In this document: positions 50,618 to 61,731 of the stretch, piece by piece
How positions within the stretch are numbered: position 1 is the stretch's first letter
How the letters are laid out: every line of letters begins with the position of its first letter
Origin: Streptomyces pluripotens
GTDB taxonomy: Bacteria; Actinomycetota; Actinomycetes; Streptomycetales; Streptomycetaceae
Length of the DNA: 64,000 nt
Assembly: GCF_000802245.2 (NCBI RefSeq)
Contig: NZ_CP021080.1
Location: 310,001-374,000 of the forward strand
Reading direction: 5' to 3'
Made by a program: the position numbers and the translations under genes
Notes under the pieces: generated by a model
The model's input: only the letters and a program-made list of their open reading frames with translations
What the model was told of the DNA's origin: nothing
Database searches by the model: none

Positions 50618-50981
50618 GGCTCTCTCCTGGTCACGGGCCGGTACGGCGACAGGTACGGCGGGCTGGTGTGTGCGGCCCGCCGCTCCTGTTCTTCCGATGC
50701 CGGTTGGCGTACGCGTGACCTGTGCCGGGAGAGCGGATGTGGGAATGCTGAACGCCGGGGTAGCGGGCGTTCAGTCGTCGTTGCTCACCGACCCGGCGAG
50801 TAGCCGTGCGGCTTCTTCCGTGTCGAGCACGCGTTCCGGGACGAGGTCACCCGTCGTGTGCGGGCCCGAAGGTCATGCGGGCAGCCTCCGGCGGGACGGA
50901 AACCAGACGGGGCCGGGGATGAGCACCACTCCCGGCCCCGCCCGCCCGCCTCCTTGTCGGCGAACGTCCAGTGCGGAGGCG
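50618..50981. other. Intergenic region between ols genes and sdhB
   Basis: This gap contains the promoter region of the ols pair and, at the other end, the terminator of the sdhCAB operon. Open frames in it are arginine/proline-rich fillers. No separate gene was recognised. Confidence 0.5.
50909..50939 (-). terminator. Hairpin after sdhB
   Basis: GGGGCCGGG and CCCGGCCCC pair around a 13-base loop, 43 bases past the sdhB stop. It is a strong GC stem and the natural end of the sdhCAB transcript. Confidence 0.75.
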
Positions 50982-51727
50982 CTATCTCCCCCTCGTCCTC
51001 CGGGTGGCCCGCAGCCACTCCTTGTTCATGCTCGTAATGGATACCAGTGGGATCCCCTTCGGGCAGGCCGTCGCGCACTCACCGGTGAGCGTGCACCCGC
51101 CGAAGCCCTCGGCGTCCATCTGCGCCACCATGTCCAGCACCCGTGTCTCCCGCTCGGGCGCACCTTGGGGCAGCACGTTCAGGTGGTTGACCTTGGCGGA
51201 GGTGAACAACATCGCCGCTCCGTTGGGGCACGCGGCCACGCAGGCCCCGCACCCGATGCACTCGGCGTGCTCGAACGCGAAGTCCGCGTCGGCCTTGGGC
51301 ACAGGGGTGGAGTGGGCCTCCGGTGCGGAACCGGTCGGCGCGGTGATGTACCCGCCGGCCTGGATGATCCGGTCGAACGCCGACCGGTCCACCACCAGGT
51401 CTCTGATCACCGGGAACGCAGCGGCCCGCCACGGTTCGACGTCGATCGTGTCGCCGTCGTGGAAGGACCGCATGTGCAGCTGGCAGGCGGTGGTGCGCTC
51501 CGGTCCGTGCGCGTGGCCGTTGATCACCAGCGAACACGCGCCGCAGATTCCCTCCCGGCAGTCGTGGTCGAAGGCAACGGGTTCCGCGCCGGAGAGGATG
51601 AGCTGTTCGTTGAGGACGTCCAGCATCTCCAGGAAGGACATGTCGGGTGTGATGCCATCGACCTCGTAGGTGGCCATGGCTCCTTCGGAATCGGCGGTGC
51701 GCTGCCGCCAGACGCGCAGGGTGAGCT

Positions 51728-51731
<4 letters not shown>
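50982..51731 (-). CDS. sdhB: Succinate dehydrogenase/fumarate reductase iron-sulfur subunit
   Basis: The 249-residue subunit carries the electron-transfer clusters. The [2Fe-2S] ligands are in [15 protein letters not shown] and [10 protein letters not shown], the [4Fe-4S] set in [14 protein letters not shown], and the [3Fe-4S]/[4Fe-4S] set in [15 protein letters not shown]. It overlaps sdhA by four bases. This three-gene set belongs to the cytochrome b-type B class as in Bacillus, and most Streptomyces have another SDH as well, making this the secondary complex. Confidence 0.95.
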
Positions 51732-53674
<1,943 letters not shown>

Positions 53675-53676
53675 GG

Positions 53677-54384
53677 TCAGCTCACCACTCCGGTCATGAC
53701 GCCCACGGGCACGGCTACGAATCCGGCCGTGAGCAGCAACGCGAGGACGTCGCCGATGGCCTTCAGCGCCCGGTCACAGGCGCGGCTGCCGATACCGAGG
53801 GTCTGGGCCGCGCTCCAGAAGCCGTGCCGGATGTGCAGGCCGAGCGCGAGCATCGCGACGATGTAGATGACATTGCCGTACCAGGTGGAGAAGGTGTCCA
53901 CCACGTTCTGGTACGGGTGCCCCTGCTGGAAGCCTCCGGGGTGCACGGTGCCGGTGGTCAGGTCCAGGATGTGCCAGATGAGGAACAGGCCGAGGATGAT
54001 CCCGCCCCAGCGCATGGTGCGGGTCGCATAGCTGGCCCGGTGTCTGGCGTGCACATACGGGGTGGGCCGGGCCTTGATACCACGACGGCTGAGCTGGTAG
54101 GCGGACGTCGCGTGGGCGACCACGGCCACGACGAGGACGATCCGGACGAGCCAGAGCGTCCACTCGTAGTGCATGAACGGTTCACCAACGGTGCGCAACC
54201 AGTGTGCGTAGTGGTTGAACTCCTGCGGACCGAAGAAGATCTTCAAATTTCCCATCACATGGGCGACCAGGTACAGCAGCATGGTCAGGCCACTGACGGC
54301 CATCACCGTCTTCTTGCCGATGGTGGAGTCCCACCTCGTGCGTACCTTGGACGACCGTCGGTCCGTCCGCGTTGCCAGAGCCAT
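53677..54384 (-). CDS. sdhC: Succinate dehydrogenase cytochrome b subunit
   Basis: The 235-residue membrane anchor has five helices ([95 protein letters not shown]). Histidines in LVAHVMG, HATSAY, IWHIL and HIRHGF are suitable heme ligands of a diheme anchor. The ATG giving MALATRT was chosen over an upstream start. It is the first gene of the operon and divergent from a LysR gene. Confidence 0.92.
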   Translation of the reverse strand: MALATRTDRRSSKVRTRWDSTIGKKTVMAVSGLTMLLYLVAHVMGNLKIFFGPQEFNHYAHWLRTVGEPFMHYEWTLWLVRIVLVVAVVAHATSAYQLSRRGIKARPTPYVHARHRASYATRTMRWGGIILGLFLIWHILDLTTGTVHPGGFQQGHPYQNVVDTFSTWYGNVIYIVAMLALGLHIRHGFWSAAQTLGIGSRACDRALKAIGDVLALLLTAGFVAVPVGVMTGVVS

Positions 54385-54444
54385 GGCACAGCACGCTAGG
54401 GCCGAACGGAGCGATCGGTCCAAGACATGGTTCAGCTTGTTTCG

Positions 54445-54459
54445 ATAGCCTCACGCTAT
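54445..54459. promoter_or_regulatory. LysR-type inverted repeat between lysR and sdhC
   Basis: ATAGC-CTCAC-GCTAT (an exact dyad), extended to CGATAGC and GCTATTG, has the T-N11-A geometry of LysR-type sites. It lies ten bases before the LysR start and about 60 bases before sdhC, so it fits an autoregulatory site that also controls the sdh operon. Confidence 0.65.
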
Positions 54460-54468
54460 TGTGAAGGG

Positions 54469-55353
54469 ATGCAGTTCCAGCAGCTCCAGTACTTCGTGGC
54501 GGTCGCCGAGACCCGTCACTTCACCCGGGCCGCCGAACTCGCCCATGTCGCCCAGCCTTCCCTCTCCCAGCAGATCAGGGCGCTGGAGCGGGAACTGGGC
54601 GCGGATCTGTTCCTGCGCGCCCGGGGCAACATCACGCTCACCGACGCGGGCGAGGCACTCCTGCCGCTGGCCCGGCGCATCCTGGCCGACGCGGACACGG
54701 CCCGGTACGAGGTGCAGGAGCTGGTGCAGCTGCGGCGAGGGCGGGTACGACTCGGGGCCACACCGAGTCTGTGCACCGGGCTGCTGCCGGACGTGCTGCG
54801 CGCCTTTCACGACCGCTATCCCGGCATCCAGCTGCTCATCGAGGAGGGCGGCTCGCACGACCTGGTGCGGGAGCTGGCCCGGGGTGCGCTCGACCTGGCC
54901 CTGATCGTGCTACCGCTGCCGTCGCCGTCGCCCGCCCTGACCACGGTGGAGCTGCTCCGGGAGGACCTGGTCGTGGTGTCGTCGCCCAACGCCCCGGCGC
55001 CCGGCCGGGGCCGTCGCACCGTCCACGTCGCCGATCTGGTGGGCGAGCGACTGGTGATGTTCCGGCACGGGTACGACCTGCGGGAACTGACCGTGGCGGC
55101 GTGTCGCGCACAGGGGTTCGATCCGGAGTTCGCCGTGGAGGGGGGCGAGATGGACGCGGTGCTCGGGTTCGTCCGGGCGGGGCTGGGTGTGGCGGTCGTT
55201 CCCCGGATGGTCGCCACCCGGTCGGGCCTGGACCTGCGCGTCACGCCGCTGGCGCGGCCCGGTCTGCACCGCACCATCGCACTGGCCCACCGAAGCGATG
55301 TGGCTCCGCCCCGAGCTGCGCGGGAGTTGCAGCGGATGCTGCTGGAACGGTGA
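54469..55353 (+). CDS. LysR family transcriptional regulator
   Basis: The 294-residue regulator starts MQFQQLQYFVAVAETRHFTR, then AAELAHVAQPSLSQQIRALE, the LysR DNA-binding domain. A substrate-binding domain follows, with LGATPSLCTGLLPDVLRAFH and LGFVRAGLGVAVVPRMVATR. It is divergent from sdhCAB, with a LysR-type dyad in the short gap, so the sdh operon is its likely target. The ligand is unknown. The ribosome site GAAGGG is unusually close to the ATG, which may weaken translation. Confidence 0.93.
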   Translation: MQFQQLQYFVAVAETRHFTRAAELAHVAQPSLSQQIRALERELGADLFLRARGNITLTDAGEALLPLARRILADADTARYEVQELVQLRRGRVRLGATPSLCTGLLPDVLRAFHDRYPGIQLLIEEGGSHDLVRELARGALDLALIVLPLPSPSPALTTVELLREDLVVVSSPNAPAPGRGRRTVHVADLVGERLVMFRHGYDLRELTVAACRAQGFDPEFAVEGGEMDAVLGFVRAGLGVAVVPRMVATRSGLDLRVTPLARPGLHRTIALAHRSDVAPPRAARELQRMLLER

Positions 55354-55514
55354 GCGGGCCCAAAAGTCCGCCAGGCCGCAAGGACACCGCCGGACGGGCT
55401 CCCATTCTCCCGGTGGCGACCGGGGCAAGACCGGTGCGGTGCCCGGTCCTTGACCGGCCGGCCGGAAAGCGGCACCCCACGTCCACGGCAGTGCGGACGG
55501 CCCCCTACCGTGCG

Positions 55515-55540
55515 GGGCTGAGCCGCACGCGGCTCAGCCC
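55515..55540. terminator. Bidirectional hairpin between lysR and rmdA
   Basis: GGGCTGAGCCGC pairs perfectly with GCGGCTCAGCCC around an AC tip. The stem includes the rmdA stop codon on one side and lies downstream of the LysR gene on the other. It can serve both convergent transcripts. Confidence 0.8.
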
Positions 55541-57678
55541 GTCGCGTCCACCAGCGCCAGGTCGTGCAGCCGCTCCGGAGGCCCAGGCCTGGCGTAGTAC
55601 CAACCCTGAGCCGTGTCGCAGCCCAGTATCCGCAATTGCTCCGCCTGGGCGCCGGTCTCCACGCCCTCGACGGTCACCGCCAGGTCGAGGCTGTGGGCGA
55701 GGGAGACGATGCCTTCAACGATCTTCAGGTCGACCGGGTCCGCCGGGAACTGCTGCATCCCCTGGGTGAAGGAGCGGTCCAGTTTCAGGACGCGCACCGG
55801 CAGCCGGCGCAGGTTCGCCAGGTTCGAGTAGCCGGTACCGAAGTCGTCCAGGGCGATGTCGACGCCCATCTCGGCCAGCCGGTGCAGAGGCTTGAGCAGG
55901 TCGTCGTCGGCACCGATCAGCGCGGTCTCGGTCACTTCCAGACACAGGGCATCCGGGGCGACACCGGCGCGTTCGAGGATGTCCACGGTGTCCTGGACCA
56001 GTCCGGGGTGGCTGAGCTGGCAGGGGGAGAGATTGACGTTGATGCGCAGGGGCTCGCCCGCTGTCCGGTCCTCGTGGCGTTCGCGCCAGGCGCGGGCCTG
56101 ACGGATCGACTCCTCCAGGACCCAGCGGCCCAGCGGAACGATCAGTCCCGTGTGCTCGGCGAGCGGGATGAAGCGGTCGGGGCCGAGGACCCCGTGCTGC
56201 GGGTGCAGCCAGCGGACCAGTGCCTCGGCACCGCGCACGCTGCCGTCGCCGAGGTGGACAAGGGGCTGGTACTCGATGAAGAACTCGCCGCGTTCCAGCG
56301 CCGTGGGCAGGGCCGTGGTCAGTCCGTGGCGGGTGATCGCGCGGGCGTCGGCCTCGGGATCGGCCAGCTCACAACGGTTGCCGCCGGCCGACTTGGCCCG
56401 GTACATGGTGATGTCGGCGCTGCGCAGCACCTCTGCCGGGGTGCGCTCGCCCGCCGGTCCCTCGACGATGCCGAGGCTGCCGCGCACCATGAGGTCCCGG
56501 CCGTCGATACCGATCGGGGTGACCAGCGCGCTCATGATGCGCTCGGCGAGTTCGTCCACCGTGCGTTCGGTGCCGGGTCCGGTGGTCAGTGCGACGAACT
56601 CGTCGCCGCCGAGCCGGGCGACCATCTCACCGGGTGCGGTCGCACACGACTGCAGCCGGTCGGCGACCTCGACCAGCAGACGGTCGCCGGCCGCGTGACC
56701 GAGACTGTCGTTGATGGTCTTGAAACCGTCCAGGTCGAGGTAGCACAGCCCGAAGCGCTGCCCCTCACCCGCGCCCAAGGCCTTCTCCAGCCGCTCGAAG
56801 AACAGGGTGCGGTTGGGTAGTCCGGTGAGCGCGTCGTGCGTGGCCTCGTACCGCAGGCGGAGGTTGAGCAGTCGCCGCTCGGTGGTGTCCTCCATGAGGG
56901 CGAGCTGGTACTGCGGCTTGCCGTCGGCGTCCCTCAGGAGGGAGACCGTCAGGTTGGTCCACAGGACGGTGCCGTCCGGGCGGTTGAAGGCCTTCTCCAC
57001 GTGGTAGTGCTCGCGCTCGCCACGCACCAGTTCGTCGTAGAGTTTCCAGGTCTGCGGGGCGTCCTCGTGATGGGTCCAGTCGAGCACCCTGCGGCCCCGC
57101 AGTGATGGCTCGGAGAGGCCGAACATGCGCAGCAGCGCCTCGTTGACCTGGAGGACGTTGCCGTCGAGGTCGGCGATGCCGATCCCTATGGCCGCGCCCT
57201 CGAAGACCGCGCGGAAGCGGGCCTCGCTGGCGTGCAGCGCCTGCGCCACCACGCCCTGGGCCCGCAACGCGGCCTGGGCGATGGCCTCCTGCTCGGCCAG
57301 AGTACGTTCGCGCAGCGCCTGGGCGTACCCGGCGGCCATCGCGTGCTGCAGCCGTGAGGAGCGCAGACGCAGTTCCTCCTGGAGGCCGTCCTCACCGCAG
57401 TACAGGACCAGGTAGGCGTCGACGCAGTCCAGCGTGCGCACGAGCGCCTCGGGGTCAGTGCAGTGCGCGTTGACCAGGGCGGCGCCCACCGCCTTGGCCC
57501 CGTCCGCGTCGAAGCCGCGCGCCCGCAGTAGCTCGTTCAACCGGCTTGCGAGCGGTAGGAGTTGCTCCTCGAACTCCATCCGGGTGAGCGACGTCGAGGT
57601 CACCGGGAACAGCGCCCGGCTCCAGATGGTCGTCAGCCGGCGCAGTCTGTCCTCCGGCCCGTCCGGCTCCGCGCTCAC
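55534..57678 (-). CDS. rmdA: PAS-GGDEF-EAL c-di-GMP enzyme, RmdA type
   Basis: The 714-residue soluble protein has an N-terminal all-helical region, a PAS/PAC sensor (about 150-270), a GGDEF domain with intact motif at about 357-361 (ARLGGDEFVAL), and an EAL domain (GAEALVRWLHPQ, DDFGTGYSNLANLRR, KLDRSFTQG, TVEGVET). It can therefore make and degrade c-di-GMP. The RxxD inhibitory site is not visible at its usual place before GGDEF. A GTG start overlaps the methyltransferase stop (GTGA). The architecture and neighbourhood match S. coelicolor RmdA, which affects aerial development. Confidence 0.9.
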   Translation of the reverse strand: MSAEPDGPEDRLRRLTTIWSRALFPVTSTSLTRMEFEEQLLPLASRLNELLRARGFDADGAKAVGAALVNAHCTDPEALVRTLDCVDAYLVLYCGEDGLQEELRLRSSRLQHAMAAGYAQALRERTLAEQEAIAQAALRAQGVVAQALHASEARFRAVFEGAAIGIGIADLDGNVLQVNEALLRMFGLSEPSLRGRRVLDWTHHEDAPQTWKLYDELVRGEREHYHVEKAFNRPDGTVLWTNLTVSLLRDADGKPQYQLALMEDTTERRLLNLRLRYEATHDALTGLPNRTLFFERLEKALGAGEGQRFGLCYLDLDGFKTINDSLGHAAGDRLLVEVADRLQSCATAPGEMVARLGGDEFVALTTGPGTERTVDELAERIMSALVTPIGIDGRDLMVRGSLGIVEGPAGERTPAEVLRSADITMYRAKSAGGNRCELADPEADARAITRHGLTTALPTALERGEFFIEYQPLVHLGDGSVRGAEALVRWLHPQHGVLGPDRFIPLAEHTGLIVPLGRWVLEESIRQARAWRERHEDRTAGEPLRINVNLSPCQLSHPGLVQDTVDILERAGVAPDALCLEVTETALIGADDDLLKPLHRLAEMGVDIALDDFGTGYSNLANLRRLPVRVLKLDRSFTQGMQQFPADPVDLKIVEGIVSLAHSLDLAVTVEGVETGAQAEQLRILGCDTAQGWYYARPGPPERLHDLALVDATG

Positions 57679-58487
57679 GCCGTACGCCCCACACCGGCGA
57701 ATCCGGAGAAGGCGTACGGGTCCTCGTCCTCCGGCTCCGACTCCGGGCGCCAGCACGGCATCGGCACCAGTCCGGGTTCCACCATGTCGTACCCCTCGAA
57801 GAACCGCGCGATCTCCTCGCGCGACCGCATGATCAGCGGGTTACGAATGTCCTTGTACACGTCCACCGCGCCCTCGGCCCGCTCGGCGGTCACCGGGATT
57901 CCCTCGTACGAGGCATGGGTGAGGATCAGCAGGCTGCCGGGCGCGAGCGCTTCGCGCAGCTCGGCCACCGCACTGGACGGGTCGTTCGCGTCTTCCACGA
58001 AGTGCAGTATGGCAACGAGCAGGAGAGCCACTGGCCGGTTCAGGTCGATCAACCGCTCCAGGCAGTCACTGGCGAGGATCTCCTGCGGCTTGCACAGGTC
58101 CGCGGCGATCACGTCCGCGTCCTCGTTCCCGGCCAGGACCGCCTGGCTGTGAGCGACGGCCACCGGGTCGTTGTCGACGTAGACGACCCGGGCGCCGGGC
58201 ACGGACGCCTGCGCCACCTCGTGGACGTTGCCGAACGTGGGGATGCCGGAGCCGATGTCGAGGAACTGGGTGATGCCTTCCCCGGCCGCGAAGCGCACGG
58301 CCCGACGCATGAACGCCCGGTTGGCCTGCATGATCTTCGGCAGCCCCGGCATGAACTCCATCGCCTTGCGGGCCGCCTCGCGGTCGACCTCGAAGTTGTG
58401 GGATCCGCCCAGGTAGTAGTCATAGATGCGCGAGACGCTCGGCACCGAGATGTCGATGCTCCGGGGGGCCCAGGCGGGACGCTCCAT
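57675..58487 (-). CDS. DUF574 SAM-dependent methyltransferase
   Basis: The 270-residue protein is of the actinobacterial DUF574 type: IDISVPSVSRIYDYYLGGSH, the N-terminal signature, GITQFLDIGSGIPTFGNVHE with the SAM loop, and VVYVDNDPVAVAHSQAVL. Such methyltransferases abound in Streptomyces and act on unknown substrates. The ATG after GGAGAG was chosen instead of a TTG four codons earlier. Translation is coupled to rmdA through a four-base overlap, which implies a shared function or dosage. Confidence 0.9.
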   Translation of the reverse strand: MERPAWAPRSIDISVPSVSRIYDYYLGGSHNFEVDREAARKAMEFMPGLPKIMQANRAFMRRAVRFAAGEGITQFLDIGSGIPTFGNVHEVAQASVPGARVVYVDNDPVAVAHSQAVLAGNEDADVIAADLCKPQEILASDCLERLIDLNRPVALLLVAILHFVEDANDPSSAVAELREALAPGSLLILTHASYEGIPVTAERAEGAVDVYKDIRNPLIMRSREEIARFFEGYDMVEPGLVPMPCWRPESEPEDEDPYAFSGFAGVGRTA

Positions 58488-58681
58488 GTATCTCTCCAAG
58501 GCGAGGACGACAGGCGTAGGCGATCCAGTGTTCGAGCTGAGGCTACTGATCGCTCGCCAAAGGAGCGACCTGAAACGGAAATTGACCGTCCGTTCCCGGT
58601 CACTGCCTGCGGGAAGTGCTCGGATGACCGCGCTGTGTCACGGCTACACCGGTGGCATGACACACGATCGCCCCAGACAAC

Positions 58682-58718
58682 GGTCCGCCCCCTCCGTGCG
58701 GTGCGGAGGGGGCGGACC
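58682..58718 (-). terminator. Strong hairpin after repeat lipoprotein
   Basis: GGTCCGCCCCCTCCG pairs perfectly with CGGAGGGGGCGGACC around a seven-base loop, 48 bases past the lipoprotein stop on the minus strand. It is a 15-bp stem without mismatches and a convincing factor-independent terminator. Confidence 0.85.
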
Positions 58719-58766
58719 TTCGGCCGCGCGCCGGACGGGCGGGATGATCGACCCTGGGGAGGTGAT

Positions 58767-59726
58767 CTAGTTGCCCGGCGCGCCAACCGGCTTGCCGTCG
58801 GGCGAGACGGCGTACCACGTGCCGCCCACGCCCTGACCGTTGGTGTCTCCGGGCGCCTTGTCCCCGGAGAAGGTGTAGATCGGCCAGCAGTTGACCGTCA
58901 TCTGCTTCACTCCGTCAGGACGGGTGAAGCCCATCAACCCCTTCTTCTTGACCCCCTGGGTGTCATCGGCCTTGACCGGGGCGACCGCCGGCCACTTCGC
59001 CAGGCAGCCGCCGACGCAGTTCGAGACCGACTTCGGCCAGGCCTTGTCCTTCAGGAAGCGGTAGACCGTCATGCCGTTCTTGTCGACGACGATGTCACCG
59101 AGTTTGGGGTCCTTGTGGACGGACAGACCGGGCAACGCGTTGAGGGAGGCCTTCTTGCCGTTGGGGGCGAGCGCGAACCACTTGCCCCCGACGCCCTGGC
59201 CGTTGACGTCACCGGCGTTGACGTCCTTGGCGTAGCGGTAGGCGGGCCAGCCGCCGATGGTGAGCTGCTTGCTGCCATCGGCGCGGGTCACCTCACCGAG
59301 CAGCGCCTTGTCGATGCCGGCGCCTGCCGTGGCGTCGTCAGCGGGGACCGGCGGCCAGGTGGTGGCACAGTCACCGTTGCAGTTCGACTTGGGCGGATTC
59401 GCCGTGTCCTTGTCGAACCGGTACAGGGTGATACCGGCGCTGTCGGTCAGCACGCTCCCCAGGTCGGGGTTGGCGGCCACGGACAGTTTGCCGGCGGGCG
59501 CGGCCGGCTTGGGGGAGCTGGAGCTCTGGCTACCGTCGGCGCCGTAGCCGTTGCCCGTGTCGGATCCGGGTCCCGAGCTGCCGTAGTCGCCCGCCGCGGC
59601 CGTGGCCCCGATGTTCTGGGCCGCCGACGCGGGAGTGGTGGTGTTGTCCTGACCGCACGCCGTCGTCAGCGTCAGCACCGAGGCGGCTGTGGCCACCAGT
59701 GCGGCGGTCCGCCAGGAGGTCTTCAT
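58767..59726 (-). CDS. Secreted repeat lipoprotein (COG4315-like)
   Basis: The 319-residue lipoprotein begins MKTSWRTAALVATAASVLTL then TTACGQDN, with lipobox TTAC. It has a Gly/Ser/Pro linker of about 60 residues and then four COG4315-type units. These alternate ITLYRFDKDTANPPKSNCNG (with CNGDCATTWPP), LTIGGWPAYRYAKDVNAGDV, MTVYRFLKDKAWPKSVSNCV and MTVNCWPIYTFSGDKAPGDT. Each pair has a CxGxC disulfide and a NGQGVGGxW signature. The family is secreted and of unknown function. It is divergent from a proline-rich secreted protein. Confidence 0.9.
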   Translation of the reverse strand: MKTSWRTAALVATAASVLTLTTACGQDNTTTPASAAQNIGATAAAGDYGSSGPGSDTGNGYGADGSQSSSSPKPAAPAGKLSVAANPDLGSVLTDSAGITLYRFDKDTANPPKSNCNGDCATTWPPVPADDATAGAGIDKALLGEVTRADGSKQLTIGGWPAYRYAKDVNAGDVNGQGVGGKWFALAPNGKKASLNALPGLSVHKDPKLGDIVVDKNGMTVYRFLKDKAWPKSVSNCVGGCLAKWPAVAPVKADDTQGVKKKGLMGFTRPDGVKQMTVNCWPIYTFSGDKAPGDTNGQGVGGTWYAVSPDGKPVGAPGN

Positions 59727-60050
59727 CGTCAACTCCCCATTGTCACCTTGATGGTGCGGCGCCTGCTGCGCCACCGCACGGCCATGGGTACGCGGCTCAG
59801 GGGCCAGAGCGTTCAACGGGACGGCAGATTCTTCGGGATTTCTTTCCGCGCCGCCGCCACGCGGACCGTCAGGCCGACCGCCACGCGGGCCGATCACACG
59901 GGCCGTCACGCGGGCCGTCATTGGCGGGACAGACAGGCACAGGGGCATAACCGGACAGGGCTCTTCGACGCGCCAAACGGTTGTTCGCACCGCGTACCCC
60001 CTTCGGTGCATTCCCGGCGCACTACGGCGTACCGCCGTGTGTCGCACCTC
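59727..60050. other. Divergent promoter region with short repeats
   Basis: It separates the divergent lipoprotein and proline-rich protein genes. Around 59882-59920 it holds three degenerate copies of CACGCGGGCCGTCA. Both promoters must lie here. No gene was recognised. Confidence 0.5.
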
Positions 60051-60686
60051 ATGATCTTCGTCGTGCATGCACCCGAAGTGATCCGACGCGCGCCCGCCAC
60101 AAGGGTGTTGATCCTCTTGGCGCTGAGCTGGACCCTCCTGGGCTGCCCGGTCGGCAGCGCGTCGGCCGATGCCTGCGCGTCCGCCTCCACAGGACCGGAC
60201 GGCACCCTGGCAATGGCCTACGCGGGCGGCCCCCACTGGCCGGCGCCCCCGCCGTGTCCCGGGCCGACCCCGCCGCCGAGCCCGCCCACCCCAACGCCCA
60301 CCCCGCCACCGCCACCGCCACCGCCACCGCCACCGCCACCGCCACCGCCACCGCCACCGGAGCCAACGCCGAGCCCTCATCGGTCCTTCCCCGCACCCCG
60401 CCCCGAACCCGAGGGCACTCCCCGGGCGAGGCCGCCCGCCCGGCCCGCCCCGTCCCGGCGGGCGCCCCGGCCCGCCCCCACCACCACACCCACACGCGCG
60501 TCGGGCCCCGGGCCGAAGCCCACCCCGAAGCCCGCACCGCGGCCCTCGGTGGCCCCGGTCAGCTACCCGGCCTACCACCCCCACTCGGTCAGGCGCGCCG
60601 CCCCCGACCACACCACGCCGGTCACCTTCGTCCTGCTCATCACCGTTCCCGCGGTCGTCGCCGTCGCCGCGCTGCGCCCGCGCTGA
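60051..60686 (+). CDS. Secreted proline-rich surface protein
   Basis: The 211-residue protein has a signal peptide (VLILLALSWTLLGCPVGSAS then ADA), a short mature segment, a run of about 20 prolines (residues about 83-103), a Pro/Arg/Thr-rich stalk and a final membrane helix (TTPVTFVLLITVPAVVAVAA then LRPR). It therefore spans the wall as an extended stalk anchored at its C-terminus. An alternative GTG four codons later is possible. It is followed 31 bases later by the DUF4239 gene, so both may be co-transcribed. Confidence 0.75.
   Translation: MIFVVHAPEVIRRAPATRVLILLALSWTLLGCPVGSASADACASASTGPDGTLAMAYAGGPHWPAPPPCPGPTPPPSPPTPTPTPPPPPPPPPPPPPPPPPPPEPTPSPHRSFPAPRPEPEGTPRARPPARPAPSRRAPRPAPTTTPTRASGPGPKPTPKPAPRPSVAPVSYPAYHPHSVRRAAPDHTTPVTFVLLITVPAVVAVAALRPR
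60303..60356 (+). repeat. (CCGCCA)9 hexanucleotide tract encoding polyproline
   Basis: Nine perfect copies of CCGCCA lie in frame within the proline-rich protein gene and encode Pro-Pro each. As the unit is six bases, slippage would change the length of the polyproline stalk without altering the frame. Confidence 0.95.
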
Positions 60687-60717
60687 TGCGCGGACCGCCG
60701 AATCATGGAGGCACCTG

Positions 60718-61482
60718 TTGTCGGATTGGCTTGTTCTCGTCCTTGCGATGCTCGCGGCCTGTGCCGTGGTGGTCGTCGTCACCCTCGTACGGCACCGGAG
60801 GGCTCCGCAGGACGAGGACCCCAGCGAGACCCCGGACGTCATCGAGTACATGACGATGTGGATCGGTGTCGTGTACGCGATCGTCCTGGGCCTGGCCATC
60901 GCGGGCGTGTGGGAGGCCCGTAGTTCCGCCCAGGACTATGTCCAGTCCGAGGCCCAGGCACTGCACGAGATCTCGGAGCGGGTCCGGGTCTATCCGCCGG
61001 ACGTCCGGGAACGTGTCCGGGACGACGTCGACGCCTATGCCGGCTACGTCGTGCACACCGAGTGGCAGACGATGTCGCGCGACGAACGCGTCACCGACCG
61101 GGGCGCCGAACTGCTGCAGCGGGTACGGGAGGACGTCACCGACTACCAGCCCAGGAACGACTTCGAGGCGCAGGCCTACCAGCCGTTGCTGGACCAGATG
61201 GCCGCCGCCGACCAGGCACGCAGCGCGCGCGCCGACTCGACCGGGCCCACCATGCCTGCGGTGGTGTGGTGGGGATTGCTCGCGGGCGCGGTCATCACCG
61301 TCGGCATGGTCTTCGCGCTGCAGATCCAGCGGACCAGGCGCGAACTGGTTCTGGCCGGGCTGTTCTCGGCGACCATCGCCTTCATGCTGTTCCTCATCTG
61401 GGACTTCGACTCCCCCTTCAGCCGGGGCATCGCGGTCACCGCGGAGCCGTTCCTGAACTTGTTCCCGAACGTCACGGGATAG
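60718..61482 (+). CDS. DUF4239-type membrane protein
   Basis: The 254-residue protein starts with a TTG that follows GGAGG at ideal spacing. It has two membrane helices at the N-terminus (WLVLVLAMLAACAVVVVVTL and MWIGVVYAIVLGLAIAGVWE), an extracytoplasmic helical region with a repeated Arg/Asp pattern, and two helices at the end (WWGLLAGAVITVGMVFALQI, then LAGLFSATIAFMLFLIWDF). The EYMTMWIGVVYAIVLGLAIA arrangement and PFSRGIAVTAEPF ending are typical of DUF4239. The function is unknown. Confidence 0.85.
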   Translation: MSDWLVLVLAMLAACAVVVVVTLVRHRRAPQDEDPSETPDVIEYMTMWIGVVYAIVLGLAIAGVWEARSSAQDYVQSEAQALHEISERVRVYPPDVRERVRDDVDAYAGYVVHTEWQTMSRDERVTDRGAELLQRVREDVTDYQPRNDFEAQAYQPLLDQMAAADQARSARADSTGPTMPAVVWWGLLAGAVITVGMVFALQIQRTRRELVLAGLFSATIAFMLFLIWDFDSPFSRGIAVTAEPFLNLFPNVTG

Positions 61483-61483
61483 T

Positions 61484-61507
61484 CCCCGGCCACGGTGGCT
61501 GCCGGGG
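61484..61507 (+). terminator. Hairpin after DUF4239 gene
   Basis: CCCCGGC and GCCGGGG pair around a ten-base loop, immediately after the stop codon. It can end the proline-rich/DUF4239 transcript. Confidence 0.65.
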
Positions 61508-61731
61508 CACCGCCACGGTCACATCGAAAGCCTTCGACACGGTCCGGATCCCGAGCAAGACCACTTCTCCGGTGGCCGCGCCCACGGGGACGGCGTCTGA
61601 CCGCTCTCCACGGCAGGACCCCGCCCCTGGTGGAACCGGGCCGGAGTCCTGCCGGACGCACGCGGCGCCCGGCAGGAAAACGACGTACCGGAGGACGTCT
61701 GGAGGAGGACACGACGGTGAGGCCGACGGTG

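Noticed and set aside
60303..60356. Nine hexamer repeats considered as a CRISPR-like array
   Set aside because: The units are contiguous without spacers and code for proline; they are a microsatellite.
57915..60686. A 923-codon plus-strand frame
   Set aside because: Most of it is the antisense shadow of the methyltransferase and lipoprotein genes. Only the last 211 codons form a plausible secreted protein with signal peptide and membrane anchor.
58767..60899. A 710-codon minus-strand frame
   Set aside because: The upstream part is antisense to the polyproline gene and is low-complexity Gly/Arg/Trp sequence. The lipoprotein with its own ATG, ribosome site and lipobox starts at 59726.
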